Assembly: GCF_004570875.1 (NCBI RefSeq)
Contig: NZ_SPQK01000003.1
Coordinates: 248,001-312,000 of the forward strand
Direction of reading: 5' to 3'
Length of the DNA stretch: 64,000 bases
Origin: Blastococcus sp. CT_GayMR16
GTDB taxonomy: Bacteria; Actinomycetota; Actinomycetes; Mycobacteriales; Geodermatophilaceae
Numbering within the stretch: position 1 is the first letter of the stretch; each line of letters begins with the position of its first letter. The translations under genes and the position numbers were made by a program. Positions 1 through 6,886 of the stretch are shown piece after piece. The notes under the pieces are model-generated. The model was not told the origin of the DNA. It did no database searches and saw nothing but the letters and a program-made list of their open reading frames with translations.

Positions 1-831
1 CGCGATCCGTGCGATGACGGTGTCCATGTCCCGAAGGTCAGCCGCACTGAGCCGGATCACGCGCCAGCCCGCCGCCACGAGCTGCTTGTAACGGGAATCG
101 TCCCGATGGATCTGCAACTCGTCGAAGTGGTACGCCCCCTCGTACTCGACGATCAGTCGGTGTTCGGGCCAGGCGAGGTCCACACGCCCCACGAAGCCAC
201 CCGCGTCGACGACGACGAACTGGGGCACCGGGGCGGGGAGGCCGGATCGGGCACAGGCGACCCGCACCCAGGATTCGGGCGGGCTCTCGCTGCGGCCGTC
301 GACGAGCGGTAAAACCTTCGCCACTCGACTCGCTCTCCATCGCCCTCGCGAGCTGGCATGCGCGTGGCGCAACGCGTCGACGTCGAGATGTCCTGACCGC
401 ACCATGCCGTCGAGTGCAGCCACCGCCGTGGGCACGGTCTCGAGAGCGGCGAGATCCCACGCCGTCCGTACGGGACTGGTGATCCTGGTGTCGTCAGCAA
501 GGGTCGTCACGTCCACCGGGTCGACCGTCGTCCGATGAACGTGAACCCCGCTGGGCCCCCGCCACGCTGAGGCGTTCGGAATCAGGACCAGCACGGCATC
601 CATGGGCGATGCGAACGGAGCGCCCTGCCACGTCGCTGCTGACCTGCCGCCGAGCACGGCGTCCGATGGCATGAGCAGAGCCGCCGCCCGCGAGCGGAGT
701 TGGTGGTCGGCTACCAGCCCTGGGTCTGCGTAGACGTTGCGCAGCAAGCGGCGATAGATCCCGGTCTTCAACTGTCGCTGGGTGACCACCCCCTCTGCGA
801 GGGCGTGCGTCCCCAGAAAGACGCCGTGCAA
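1..831 (-). CDS. DUF559 / AbiEi-like protein, 3' end cut by window
   Basis: Open from a TTG at 829-831 (reads LHGVFLGTHALAEGVVTQRQ) down to base 1 without a stop, so the C-terminus lies outside the window. The TTG start is chosen because an in-frame TGA lies just upstream and because the family commonly begins with this kind of sequence. The N-terminal part resembles the winged-helix region of AbiEi-type antitoxin-domain proteins. The C-terminal part holds a Vsr/DUF559-like nuclease fold signature (GRVDLAW, then LIVEYEGAYH, then a region with YKQLVAAGWRVIRL), which in the family carries the acidic metal-binding residues. These proteins are abundant paralogs in Geodermatophilaceae, and their biological role is not established. 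No toxin partner is visible next to it. Confidence 0.75.
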   Translation of the reverse strand, partial: MHGVFLGTHALAEGVVTQRQLKTGIYRRLLRNVYADPGLVADHQLRSRAAALLMPSDAVLGGRSAATWQGAPFASPMDAVLVLIPNASAWRGPSGVHVHRTTVDPVDVTTLADDTRITSPVRTAWDLAALETVPTAVAALDGMVRSGHLDVDALRHAHASSRGRWRASRVAKVLPLVDGRSESPPESWVRVACARSGLPAPVPQFVVVDAGGFVGRVDLAWPEHRLIVEYEGAYHFDELQIHRDDSRYKQLVAAGWRVIRLSAADLRDMDTVIARIA

Positions 832-916
832 ATGGTCGCTTTGCTCGATTCACCCCCAGAGCTTGGCCACTTCCGATCGATCCCGATCTCGTCGTCCACA
901 GCGACCGGGGGATCCC

Positions 917-972
917 GACTTTCGGCGCCGAAAGTCCGGAGACTCCGAGGGACTTTCGGCGCCGAAAGTCCC
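917..972. repeat. Twin palindromes, candidate terminator
   Basis: Two copies of the perfect 20-nt palindrome GACTTTCGGCGCCGAAAGTC lie at 917-936 and 951-970. The second extends by two more pairs to 949-972. They sit just 3' of the Nudix gene on its strand and upstream of the DUF559 gene. Position and symmetry fit a terminator or a dimeric protein site; neither strand has a clear long U-tract after it. Confidence 0.6.
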
Positions 973-980
973 ACAGGGGG

Positions 981-1745
981 TCAGGGGTGGGTGAGAAGAA
1001 GGGTGCGGACGGCGGGGAGCAGCGGGCGGTCCGCGGCGATCCAGTCGAGGTCGTCCAGCTCGTCGGCCCGCACCCAGCGCAGCGCCGCGTGCTCGTGCGC
1101 GACGGGCGGCCCACCGGAGATCCGGGCCGACCACACCCGCAGCGTCGAGGAGCCCGGCGGCCCGCCCCCGACCACGCCGTCCAGCACGACCTCGCCGAGG
1201 AACGCCTGGGGCGTGATCGCCGTCCCCAGTTCCTCCCCGATCTCACGGACCAGCGCGGACAGGTCGGACTCCCCCGGTTCCACCTTCCCGCCGGGGAACT
1301 CCCAGCAGCCGTCGTAGGGCCCACCCGACCGCTGGGCGACCAGCACCCGCTCGCCCTCGACGATCGCCGCACCGACCACCTGGACGACGTCCAGCGCCGC
1401 ACGTGCCGCCGCAGCCGCGTAGGCGTCGAGGTGGCTCTGCATCGCCCGGAGGATCCGCCGCCGCAGCACCACCCGGTCGACGAAGCCGCCGAGCGCCCTC
1501 GGCAGCCCGGTCTCCCAGTCGACCTGTTCCTCGACCTGGGTGCCGGCCCCGGTCGCGGAGAACCGGCGGGAGTGCGTCAGCCACCGCCACCCCTGACCGG
1601 GCCCGACGGAGTAGACGTCGCGGACCGGCCGCACGGACACGACCTCCTCCAGCGGGGTGCCCCACGGGCGTCCGAGCGTGCGCGCCACGTCGAACGCGAC
1701 GGTCAGCGGCGCCTCCACCAGAGTGGTGAAACGCAGCCGGAACAC
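981..1745 (-). CDS. SRPBCC-Nudix fusion hydrolase
   Basis: 254 aa. The GTG start at 1745 follows a GGGAGGG ribosome site at good spacing. Residues about 1-115 look like a SRPBCC/START-type ligand-binding fold (a charged beta-rich segment ending in RRRILRAMQSHLDAY). Residues 120-254 are a Nudix domain whose box spans about 152-175: G-x5-E-x7-REIGEELGT, matching GX5EX7REUXEEXGU. The order QRSGGPYDGCWEFPGGK before the box is typical of MutT-type (deoxy)nucleotide pyrophosphatases. The substrate cannot be told from the sequence, and joining the two domains in one chain is unusual. The gene stands alone, divergent from the Rrf2 regulator. Confidence 0.85.
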   Translation of the reverse strand: MFRLRFTTLVEAPLTVAFDVARTLGRPWGTPLEEVVSVRPVRDVYSVGPGQGWRWLTHSRRFSATGAGTQVEEQVDWETGLPRALGGFVDRVVLRRRILRAMQSHLDAYAAAAARAALDVVQVVGAAIVEGERVLVAQRSGGPYDGCWEFPGGKVEPGESDLSALVREIGEELGTAITPQAFLGEVVLDGVVGGGPPGSSTLRVWSARISGGPPVAHEHAALRWVRADELDDLDWIAADRPLLPAVRTLLLTHP

Positions 1746-1802
1746 GGCTCCACCCTCCCAGAGCAGGCATGGTGGGAGTGCAGGACCCGGCACAATGGCC
1801 CG

Positions 1803-2273
1803 ATGCGCATCACTGCCCGGGTCGACTACGCGGTTCGAGCCGCCCTCGAACTCGCCGCCGTCGCCCCCGAGGCGCTGACCTGCGACCGCATCGCCACCGC
1901 CCAGGGCATCCCGTCCCGGTTCCTCCAGGCGATCCTCGGCGACCTCCAGCACGCCCGCCTGGTCACGAGTCAGCGCGGTCGTGACGGCGGGTACCGCCTC
2001 GCGCTTCCCCCCTCGGAGATCTCGATCGCCCGGATCATGCGCGTCGAGCAGGGCTTCCTCGCCGAGGTGCACGGCCAGCGGCCCGAGGACGTCGAGTACC
2101 CGGGCACCGCGGCGCCCCTGGCGAGCGTCTGGGTCGCGGCCCGGGAGGCCTACCGGCGGGTGCTGGAAGAGGTCACCCTCGCCGACGTGGTCGCGGGCAA
2201 GCTGCCCGAACACGCTGCCGGACTCGTCGCGATGGAAGAGGCCTGGCACTCCTTCGGCGACACCGCCGACTGA
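1803..2273 (+). CDS. Rrf2-family transcriptional regulator
   Basis: 156 aa with an N-terminal winged helix (MRITARVDYAVRAALELA, then IPSRFLQAILGDL, then RGRDGGYRLALP), the classic Rrf2 pattern. The three cysteines that hold an Fe-S cluster in IscR/NsrR-type members are absent from the dimerisation helix region; the only Cys is in ALTCDRIA. It therefore probably senses something other than an Fe-S cluster. It lies 43 nt upstream of cysC on the same strand. CymR, a cysteine-metabolism regulator in Firmicutes, is also a cluster-free Rrf2 protein, so control of sulfur assimilation is a reasonable but unproven inference. Confidence 0.85.
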   Translation: MRITARVDYAVRAALELAAVAPEALTCDRIATAQGIPSRFLQAILGDLQHARLVTSQRGRDGGYRLALPPSEISIARIMRVEQGFLAEVHGQRPEDVEYPGTAAPLASVWVAAREAYRRVLEEVTLADVVAGKLPEHAAGLVAMEEAWHSFGDTAD

Positions 2274-2316
2274 CCCCCCGCCTGCGCGGGCCGGGCGTTG
2301 CAGGACACTCGGCGTC

Positions 2317-2841
2317 ATGCAGGCACCGGGCGTCACCGTCTTCCTGACCGGCCTCTCGGGCGCGGGCAAGTCCACGATCGCCGATGCCCTCGTCGCCCAG
2401 CTGGAGGCCGAGGGCCGCCCGGTGACGGTGCTCGACGGCGACGTCGTCCGCACCCATCTGTCGAGCGAGCTCACGTTCTCCCGCGAGCACCGCGACCTGA
2501 ACATCGCGCGGATCGGCTGGGTCGCCGGCGAGATCGTCCGCCACGGCGGCACGGTGGTCGTCGCGGCGATCGCCCCCTACGACGCAGCCCGCGAGGCAGC
2601 GCGCGCGCTCGTCGAGAAGCACGGTCGCTTCGTGCTGGTGCACCTGTCCACCCCGCTGGAGGTCTGCGAGCAGCGCGACGTCAAGGGTCTCTACGCGAAG
2701 GCCCGCGCCGGCGAGATCCGTGAGTTCACCGGCGTGAGCGATCCCTACGAGCCGCCGTCCCGGGCCGAGGTCGTCGTCGACACGTCGGTGACTCCGCTCG
2801 AGGAATCGGTCGCGCGCATCCGCGCCGCGATGGCGGAGTGA
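2317..2841 (+). CDS. cysC: Adenylyl-sulfate kinase
   Basis: 174 aa. Phosphorylates adenosine 5'-phosphosulfate to PAPS with ATP. Walker A is GLSGAGKS at residues 12-19. LDGDVVRTHLSSELTFSREHRD, with the conserved R and N-I-x-R-I-G that follow, is the family substrate-binding block. FVLVHLSTPLEVCEQRDVKGLYAKAR is the lid region with the RD-x-KGLY-x-KAR signature. Length is normal for a stand-alone CysC. It follows the Rrf2 gene by 43 nt. The reductase further on (CysH) looks like an APS-type enzyme, so PAPS made here may serve sulfation rather than reduction. Confidence 0.9.
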   Translation: MQAPGVTVFLTGLSGAGKSTIADALVAQLEAEGRPVTVLDGDVVRTHLSSELTFSREHRDLNIARIGWVAGEIVRHGGTVVVAAIAPYDAAREAARALVEKHGRFVLVHLSTPLEVCEQRDVKGLYAKARAGEIREFTGVSDPYEPPSRAEVVVDTSVTPLEESVARIRAAMAE

Positions 2842-2890
2842 GCGTTACCACCGACTGACGGCGGCGGCGACCGCCGGATCTTGTGAGACC

Positions 2891-2986
2891 ATGGGCCCCG
2901 TGACGGACTGCGGCAGCCTGCTCGTCGCGCGCCTGCACGTCGACCTGGCGCGCGTCTCCAGCGCCGCGTGTCGCGCTCAGCGCTGA
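2891..2986 (+). CDS. Cys-containing leader peptide upstream of sir
   Basis: 31 codons from ATG 2891, or 28 from the in-frame GTG at 2900. The C-terminal half carries the actinobacterial leader-peptide signature: basic residue, HVDL, A-R-V-S-S, A-C-R (ARLHVDLARVSSAACRAQR). It contains two Cys codons and ends 98 nt before the sulfite reductase start. Short peptides of this kind are known upstream of cysteine/sulfate genes in streptomycetes and relatives, where translation of Cys codons is thought to sense cysteine supply. The downstream spacer is GC-rich but I could not define a single convincing attenuator hairpin. Which start is used is uncertain. Confidence 0.7.
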   Translation: MGPVTDCGSLLVARLHVDLARVSSAACRAQR

Positions 2987-3084
2987 CAACCGGTCCCCCG
3001 CGCACCTCTCCGCGACCCGATCTGCAGCGCCCCATCCCCGGCCCGGGCGCCGCGCGGGTGGTGAGCGCAGGAAGAAGCCTCACC

Positions 3085-4758
3085 GTGACCTCTCCTCCTC
3101 GCACGAGCACCCGGCCCCAGCGCGGCCAGGGCCAGTGGGCGCTCGGCTACCGGGAGCCGCTCAACCCGAACGAGCGGATGAAGAAGGACTCCGACGGGCT
3201 CGAGGTCCGTCAGCGGATCATCGACATCTACTCGAAGGCCGGCTTCGACAGCATCGACCCCGGTGACCTTCGTGGGCGGATGCGCTGGATGGGTCTCTAT
3301 ACCCAGCGTGCCCAGGGCATCCCCGGAGGCAAGACCGCCCTGCTGGAGCCGGAGGAGCTCGAGGACTCCTACTTCATGATGCGGGTCCGCATCGACGGCG
3401 GGCAGCTGTCCAGCGACGCGCTGCGGGTGATCGGCGGGATCAGCACCGAGTTCGGGCGGGACGTCGCCGACGTCACCGACCGGCAGAACGTGCAGTACCA
3501 CTGGATCCGCATCGAGGACGTGCCCGAGATCTGGCGGCGGCTGGAGTCGGTCGGGCTGTCGAGCACCGAGGCCTGCGGCGACGTCCCGCGCGTCATGCTC
3601 GGCTGCCCCCTGGCGGGCATCCTCGAGGACGAGGTCATCGACGCCAGCGAGGTCCTCGCCGAGACCGTCGCGAAGTACGTGGGCAGCCCGGAGTTCAGCA
3701 ACCTGCCGCGCAAGTGGAAGACGTCGATGTCCGGCTGCGTGGACCACTGCACCGAACCCGAGATCGACGACGTCTCGTTCGTCGGCGTCCTGAACGCCGA
3801 CGGCGAGGCCGGCTACGACCTCATGGTCGGCGGCGGGCTGTCGACGAACCCGAAGTTCGCCCAGCGCATCGGCGTCTTCGTGCGCCCCGACCAGGTCACC
3901 GCCGTCTGGGCGGCCTGCACCTCGGTCTTCCGTGACTACGGCTACCGCCGGCAGCGCAACCACGCGCGGATCAAGTTCCTCATGGCCGACTGGGGTCCGG
4001 AGAAGTTCCGCCAGGTGCTGCAGGACGAGTACCTCCACGAGGTGCTGCCCGACGGCCCGGCCCCCGCCCCGGCCAAGCACGACCAGCGTGACCACGTCGG
4101 CGTCGCGAGGCAGAAGGACGGCGCCAACGCGGTCGGTTTCGCCCTGCGCACCGGCCGGATCAGCGGCGGCCTGCTCACCCGCATCGCCGACCTCGCCGAC
4201 GAGTACGGGCAGGGGCGCATCCGGACGACGACGCAGCAGAAGCTGGTCATCCTCGACGTGCCCGACGAGCGGGTCGAAGGCCTCGTCGCCGCACTGGCCG
4301 AGCACGACCTGCTGGTCCGGCCGAGCGCCTTCCGCCGCGGCACCATGGCCTGCACCGGCCTGGAGTTCTGCAAGCTGGCGATCGTCGAGACCAAGCAGCA
4401 CGCCCAGGATCTCTACGCCGAGCTGGAGAAGCGACTCCCCGACTTCGACGAGCCCATCGGCATCAACGTCAACGGGTGCCCCAACAGCTGCGCCCGGTTC
4501 CAGACCGCCGACATCGGCTTCAAGGGCTCGATGGTGCGCGACGACTCCGGCGAGATGGCCGAGGGCTTCCAGGTGCACCTCGGCGGACACCTCGGCGTCG
4601 AGGCCACCTTCGGCCGCAAGTTCCGCGGCCACAAGGTGACCAAGGCCGAGACCGCGGACTACTGCGAGCGGGTGCTGCGGGGCTACCTCGAGCACCGCGA
4701 GCCCGGCGAGCGGTTCGCGGCCTACGTCGTACGGGCCGACGAAGCCTGGTTGCTGTGA
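3085..4758 (+). CDS. sir: Assimilatory sulfite reductase (ferredoxin)
   Basis: 557 aa, the usual length for actinobacterial Sir/NirA. Reduces sulfite to sulfide with six electrons from ferredoxin, using siroheme coupled to a [4Fe-4S] cluster. The cluster/siroheme ligands are visible as C-x5-C at Cys423 and Cys429 (ACTGLEFCK) and C-x3-C at Cys465 and Cys469 (NGCPNSCAR). Two homologous halves with the NNNG/ferredoxin-reductase-like repeats are present. The GTG start at 3085 follows an AGGAAG site by about 10 nt. It is followed with overlaps by the zinc-ribbon microprotein and cysH, and preceded by the leader peptide, which suggests cysteine-responsive control. Confidence 0.93.
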   Translation: MTSPPRTSTRPQRGQGQWALGYREPLNPNERMKKDSDGLEVRQRIIDIYSKAGFDSIDPGDLRGRMRWMGLYTQRAQGIPGGKTALLEPEELEDSYFMMRVRIDGGQLSSDALRVIGGISTEFGRDVADVTDRQNVQYHWIRIEDVPEIWRRLESVGLSSTEACGDVPRVMLGCPLAGILEDEVIDASEVLAETVAKYVGSPEFSNLPRKWKTSMSGCVDHCTEPEIDDVSFVGVLNADGEAGYDLMVGGGLSTNPKFAQRIGVFVRPDQVTAVWAACTSVFRDYGYRRQRNHARIKFLMADWGPEKFRQVLQDEYLHEVLPDGPAPAPAKHDQRDHVGVARQKDGANAVGFALRTGRISGGLLTRIADLADEYGQGRIRTTTQQKLVILDVPDERVEGLVAALAEHDLLVRPSAFRRGTMACTGLEFCKLAIVETKQHAQDLYAELEKRLPDFDEPIGINVNGCPNSCARFQTADIGFKGSMVRDDSGEMAEGFQVHLGGHLGVEATFGRKFRGHKVTKAETADYCERVLRGYLEHREPGERFAAYVVRADEAWLL

Positions 4759-4925
4759 CCGAGGAACCGCAGGCGGGAAGGACCCGGCAGCTGCCGGTGT
4801 TCCACTGCCCGTACTGCGGGGACGAGGAGCTGACTCCCCACGGGGATTCGGCCGACGGCTGGCGTTGCGGCGCCTGCCTGCGGGCCTTCACGGTCCGCCT
4901 GATCGCGACAGGGGTGCAGCAGTGA
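4755..4925 (+). CDS. Zinc-ribbon microprotein between sir and cysH
   Basis: 56 aa. The GTG start overlaps the sir stop (GTGA) and its TGA overlaps the cysH start in the same way, so it sits inside a translationally coupled trio. Two Cys pairs (HCPYCGDEE and WRCGACLRAF) form a probable zinc ribbon. A small Cys4 protein in this position recurs in actinobacterial sulfate-assimilation clusters, from family knowledge. A role as a chaperone, metal or electron carrier for the flanking Fe-S enzymes is conceivable but not shown. Confidence 0.8.
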   Translation: MTEEPQAGRTRQLPVFHCPYCGDEELTPHGDSADGWRCGACLRAFTVRLIATGVQQ

Positions 4926-5632
4926 CGATGGCCGTCCGACCGACGCCGGAGACCGCTGCTGCGGCTGACGCCCTCTTCGAGGGCATCGCCGACCCGGTGG
5001 AGCAGGCCCTCGCGGTGCTGGCCTGGGCCGGCGACACGTTCGGCGCCGAGTTCGCGATCACCTCCTCGATGGCCGACGGCCTGCTCTCCCACCTGGCCAG
5101 CCGTGTCATCCCCGGCGTCAACGTGGTCTTCCTCGACACCGGCTACCACTTCGCCGAGACGATCGGCACGCGCGACTGGATCAGCTCGGTCCTCCCGATC
5201 ACGCTCGTCAACGTCACCCCGCCACAGACGGTCGGCGAGCAGGACCTCTCCTTCGGGCCGAAGCTGCACGACCGCGAGCCCGACCTCTGCTGCGAGATGC
5301 GGAAGGTCAAGCCGCTCGCGCAGGCCCTGTCCGGGTACGTGGCCTGGGGCTCCGGCATCCGCCGCGACGAGTCGCCGACCCGCGTGAACACGAAGCTGGT
5401 CGACTGGGACGCCAAGCGCGGCATGGTGAAGGTCAACCCCATGGCCGCCTGGACCCAGGACGTCGTCGACGCCTACGTCGCCGAGCACCAGATCCCGGTC
5501 AACCCGCTGTTCGAGCTCGGCTACGGGTCGATCGGCTGCGCGCCCTGCACCCGCCAGGTCGCGCCGGGCGAGGACCCCCGCGCCGGCCGCTGGGCAGGCA
5601 GCACCAAGACCGAGTGCGGTATCCACACCTGA
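4922..5632 (+). CDS. cysH: Phosphoadenylyl/adenylyl-sulfate reductase
   Basis: 236 aa from the GTG at 4922 that overlaps the previous stop; ATG 4928 is an alternative. Reduces APS (or PAPS) to sulfite using thioredoxin. The catalytic cysteine is in the C-terminal TECGIHT. The cysteine pairs LCCEMRK and GCAPCTRQ are the [4Fe-4S] ligands that mark the APS-reducing, cluster-containing branch, so APS is the more likely substrate. FLDTGYHFAET is the PP-loop-fold nucleotide region. Last gene of the sir-ribbon-cysH unit. Confidence 0.92.
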   Translation: MTMAVRPTPETAAAADALFEGIADPVEQALAVLAWAGDTFGAEFAITSSMADGLLSHLASRVIPGVNVVFLDTGYHFAETIGTRDWISSVLPITLVNVTPPQTVGEQDLSFGPKLHDREPDLCCEMRKVKPLAQALSGYVAWGSGIRRDESPTRVNTKLVDWDAKRGMVKVNPMAAWTQDVVDAYVAEHQIPVNPLFELGYGSIGCAPCTRQVAPGEDPRAGRWAGSTKTECGIHT

Positions 5633-5636
5633 CGAA

Positions 5637-5692
5637 GGACCTCGCTGCCCCCACCGCTCGCAAGCGCGCGGCGGGACCCTGCACCGAGGCCG
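5637..5692 (+). repeat. Dispersed intergenic repeat, copy 1
   Basis: Shares with 6437-6493 a nearly identical core of about 33 nt (CCACCGCTCGCAAGC, one variable base, then CGCGGCGGGACCCTGCA). It lies between cysH and the pterin dehydratase gene. It has short internal inverted segments (CCGC/GCGG). It looks like a REP-type intergenic repeat. Confidence 0.7.
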
Positions 5693-5715
5693 CTCCAGCA
5701 CGTCACCATGGGGGC

Positions 5716-6006
5716 ATGCCGCGTCCGCCGCGCCTCTCCCCCGACGAGATCGCCGCCGCCCTGCACGGGCTGCCCGAGTGGTCGGGGGACGGCGAAGGGA
5801 TCCACCGCACCGCCGAGCTGCCGAGCTTCCGGGACGCCGTCGCCGCGATCGCCTCGATCGCCGACGTCGCCGAGGAGATGGACCACCATCCCGACATCGA
5901 TCTGCGCTGGCGGACGCTGCACCTGAGCGTCGTCACCCACGCCGCGGGCGGGTTGACCGAGCTCGACCTGGAGCTGGCCCGGCGGATCGACGTCCTGCTG
6001 CCCTGA
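5716..6006 (+). CDS. 4a-hydroxytetrahydrobiopterin dehydratase
   Basis: 96 aa, the full length of the pterin-4a-carbinolamine dehydratase family, which regenerates the pterin cofactor of aromatic amino acid hydroxylases. The conserved block EEMDHHPDIDLRW followed by VVTHAAGGLTELD carries the two active-site histidines and the T-H-x-x-G-G-L-T motif. ATG 5716 is the first start after the repeat. No hydroxylase gene is in the window, and many bacterial copies have no assigned partner. Confidence 0.9.
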   Translation: MPRPPRLSPDEIAAALHGLPEWSGDGEGIHRTAELPSFRDAVAAIASIADVAEEMDHHPDIDLRWRTLHLSVVTHAAGGLTELDLELARRIDVLLP

Positions 6007-6030
6007 CTACAGCCGCTGTATCGAGGCTGG

Positions 6031-6402
6031 TCAGAGCACGCAGAAGAGGTCGGTTCGGTAGCCGTCCGGATCGGCCACGGTCGCGTAGCGCTGTCCCCAC
6101 GGGGCGTCGTAGGGCGCTGTGACGACCGTGTGACCGGCGTCGGCGACCCGCGAGGCAGCGGCGTCGACGTCGGCCGGCGCGTCGAACAACACCGCGAAGC
6201 CGGCGGTGTTGCCGGCGCGCGGTGGCTCGCCGTGCAGCTCCGCGAGGAACGCGGCCTCGTCGATCATCAGCCGGACGTCCCAGTCGGCCTCGATGTGCTT
6301 CGTGTCCGCCTCCAGCGGAGGGAACCGGAAGCCGAGCAGTTCGTAGAAGGACACGGCGCGGGACAGGTCCGTGGCGCTCACGGCGACGGCGGCAATCTGC
6401 AT
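6031..6402 (-). CDS. VOC-family (glyoxalase-like) protein
   Basis: 123 aa from ATG 6402 (MQIAAVAVSATDLSRAVSFY); an in-frame GTG at 6417 would add five residues. One vicinal-oxygen-chelate module: a first beta-alpha-beta unit with D-x-x-R-A-x-x-FYELLGF and a C-terminal WGQRYATVADPDGYRTDLF. The DPDGY signature is the typical end of the second unit. Substrate unknown. It is convergent with the pterin dehydratase gene. Confidence 0.8.
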   Translation of the reverse strand: MQIAAVAVSATDLSRAVSFYELLGFRFPPLEADTKHIEADWDVRLMIDEAAFLAELHGEPPRAGNTAGFAVLFDAPADVDAAASRVADAGHTVVTAPYDAPWGQRYATVADPDGYRTDLFCVL

Positions 6403-6436
6403 GCAGCGGGAGTACACCCGCCCACCGACAGTTGCA

Positions 6437-6493
6437 GGACCCCCCTGCCCCCCACCGCTCGCAAGCTCGCGGCGGGACCCTGCAGCGGAGCCG
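6437..6493 (+). repeat. Dispersed intergenic repeat, copy 2
   Basis: Second copy of the element at 5637-5692, same orientation and one mismatch in the 33-nt core. It fills the space between the VOC gene start and the DUF3037 gene end. Confidence 0.7.
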
Positions 6494-6496
6494 ACC

Positions 6497-6886
6497 TCAG
6501 TCGGTGACGGGGAGCACGAGCAGGCGCAGCAGCCGGTCGGCCTCGGCGTCCGGATCGTCGGTGAGGCCGGTGTGCACCGGACCCGGCTGGATCACCGTGC
6601 TGCGCGGCGCGGTCAGCCAGCGGAACCGCGACCCGAGCGCCTCCCGGCCGGCCGCACCGGCACCGGGCTCGGCGGCGCAGATGTCGGCGGCGGCTTGCAG
6701 CGCCCGGCCGATCGCCTCGGCGTCGGCGGTGGGGTCCAGCGCCCGCAGCCGCTCGACGTCGAGGTGCACGCGGGAGCCGAGGTAGTCGCGCTGCCGGCAG
6801 TAGACGAGCACGCCGGCGTTCAGCGCCTCCCCCCGTTCGATCCTGGGGACGACGCGCAGGACCGCGTACTCGAACGTGTCCCTCAT
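6497..6886 (-). CDS. DUF3037 protein
   Basis: 129 aa, starting MRDTFEYAVLRVVPRIERGE and continuing NAGVLVYCRQRDYLGSRV, the recognisable DUF3037 opening. No catalytic motif is obvious and it is probably cytoplasmic. Its ATG overlaps the stop of the HipA-like kinase gene (ATGA), so the two are translated together. The family usually travels with such kinases; function unknown. Confidence 0.85.
   Translation of the reverse strand: MRDTFEYAVLRVVPRIERGEALNAGVLVYCRQRDYLGSRVHLDVERLRALDPTADAEAIGRALQAAADICAAEPGAGAAGREALGSRFRWLTAPRSTVIQPGPVHTGLTDDPDAEADRLLRLLVLPVTD

Noticed and set aside
2977-4695. Long open frame antisense to sir
   Set aside because: Same shadow effect; sir has all cofactor ligands.
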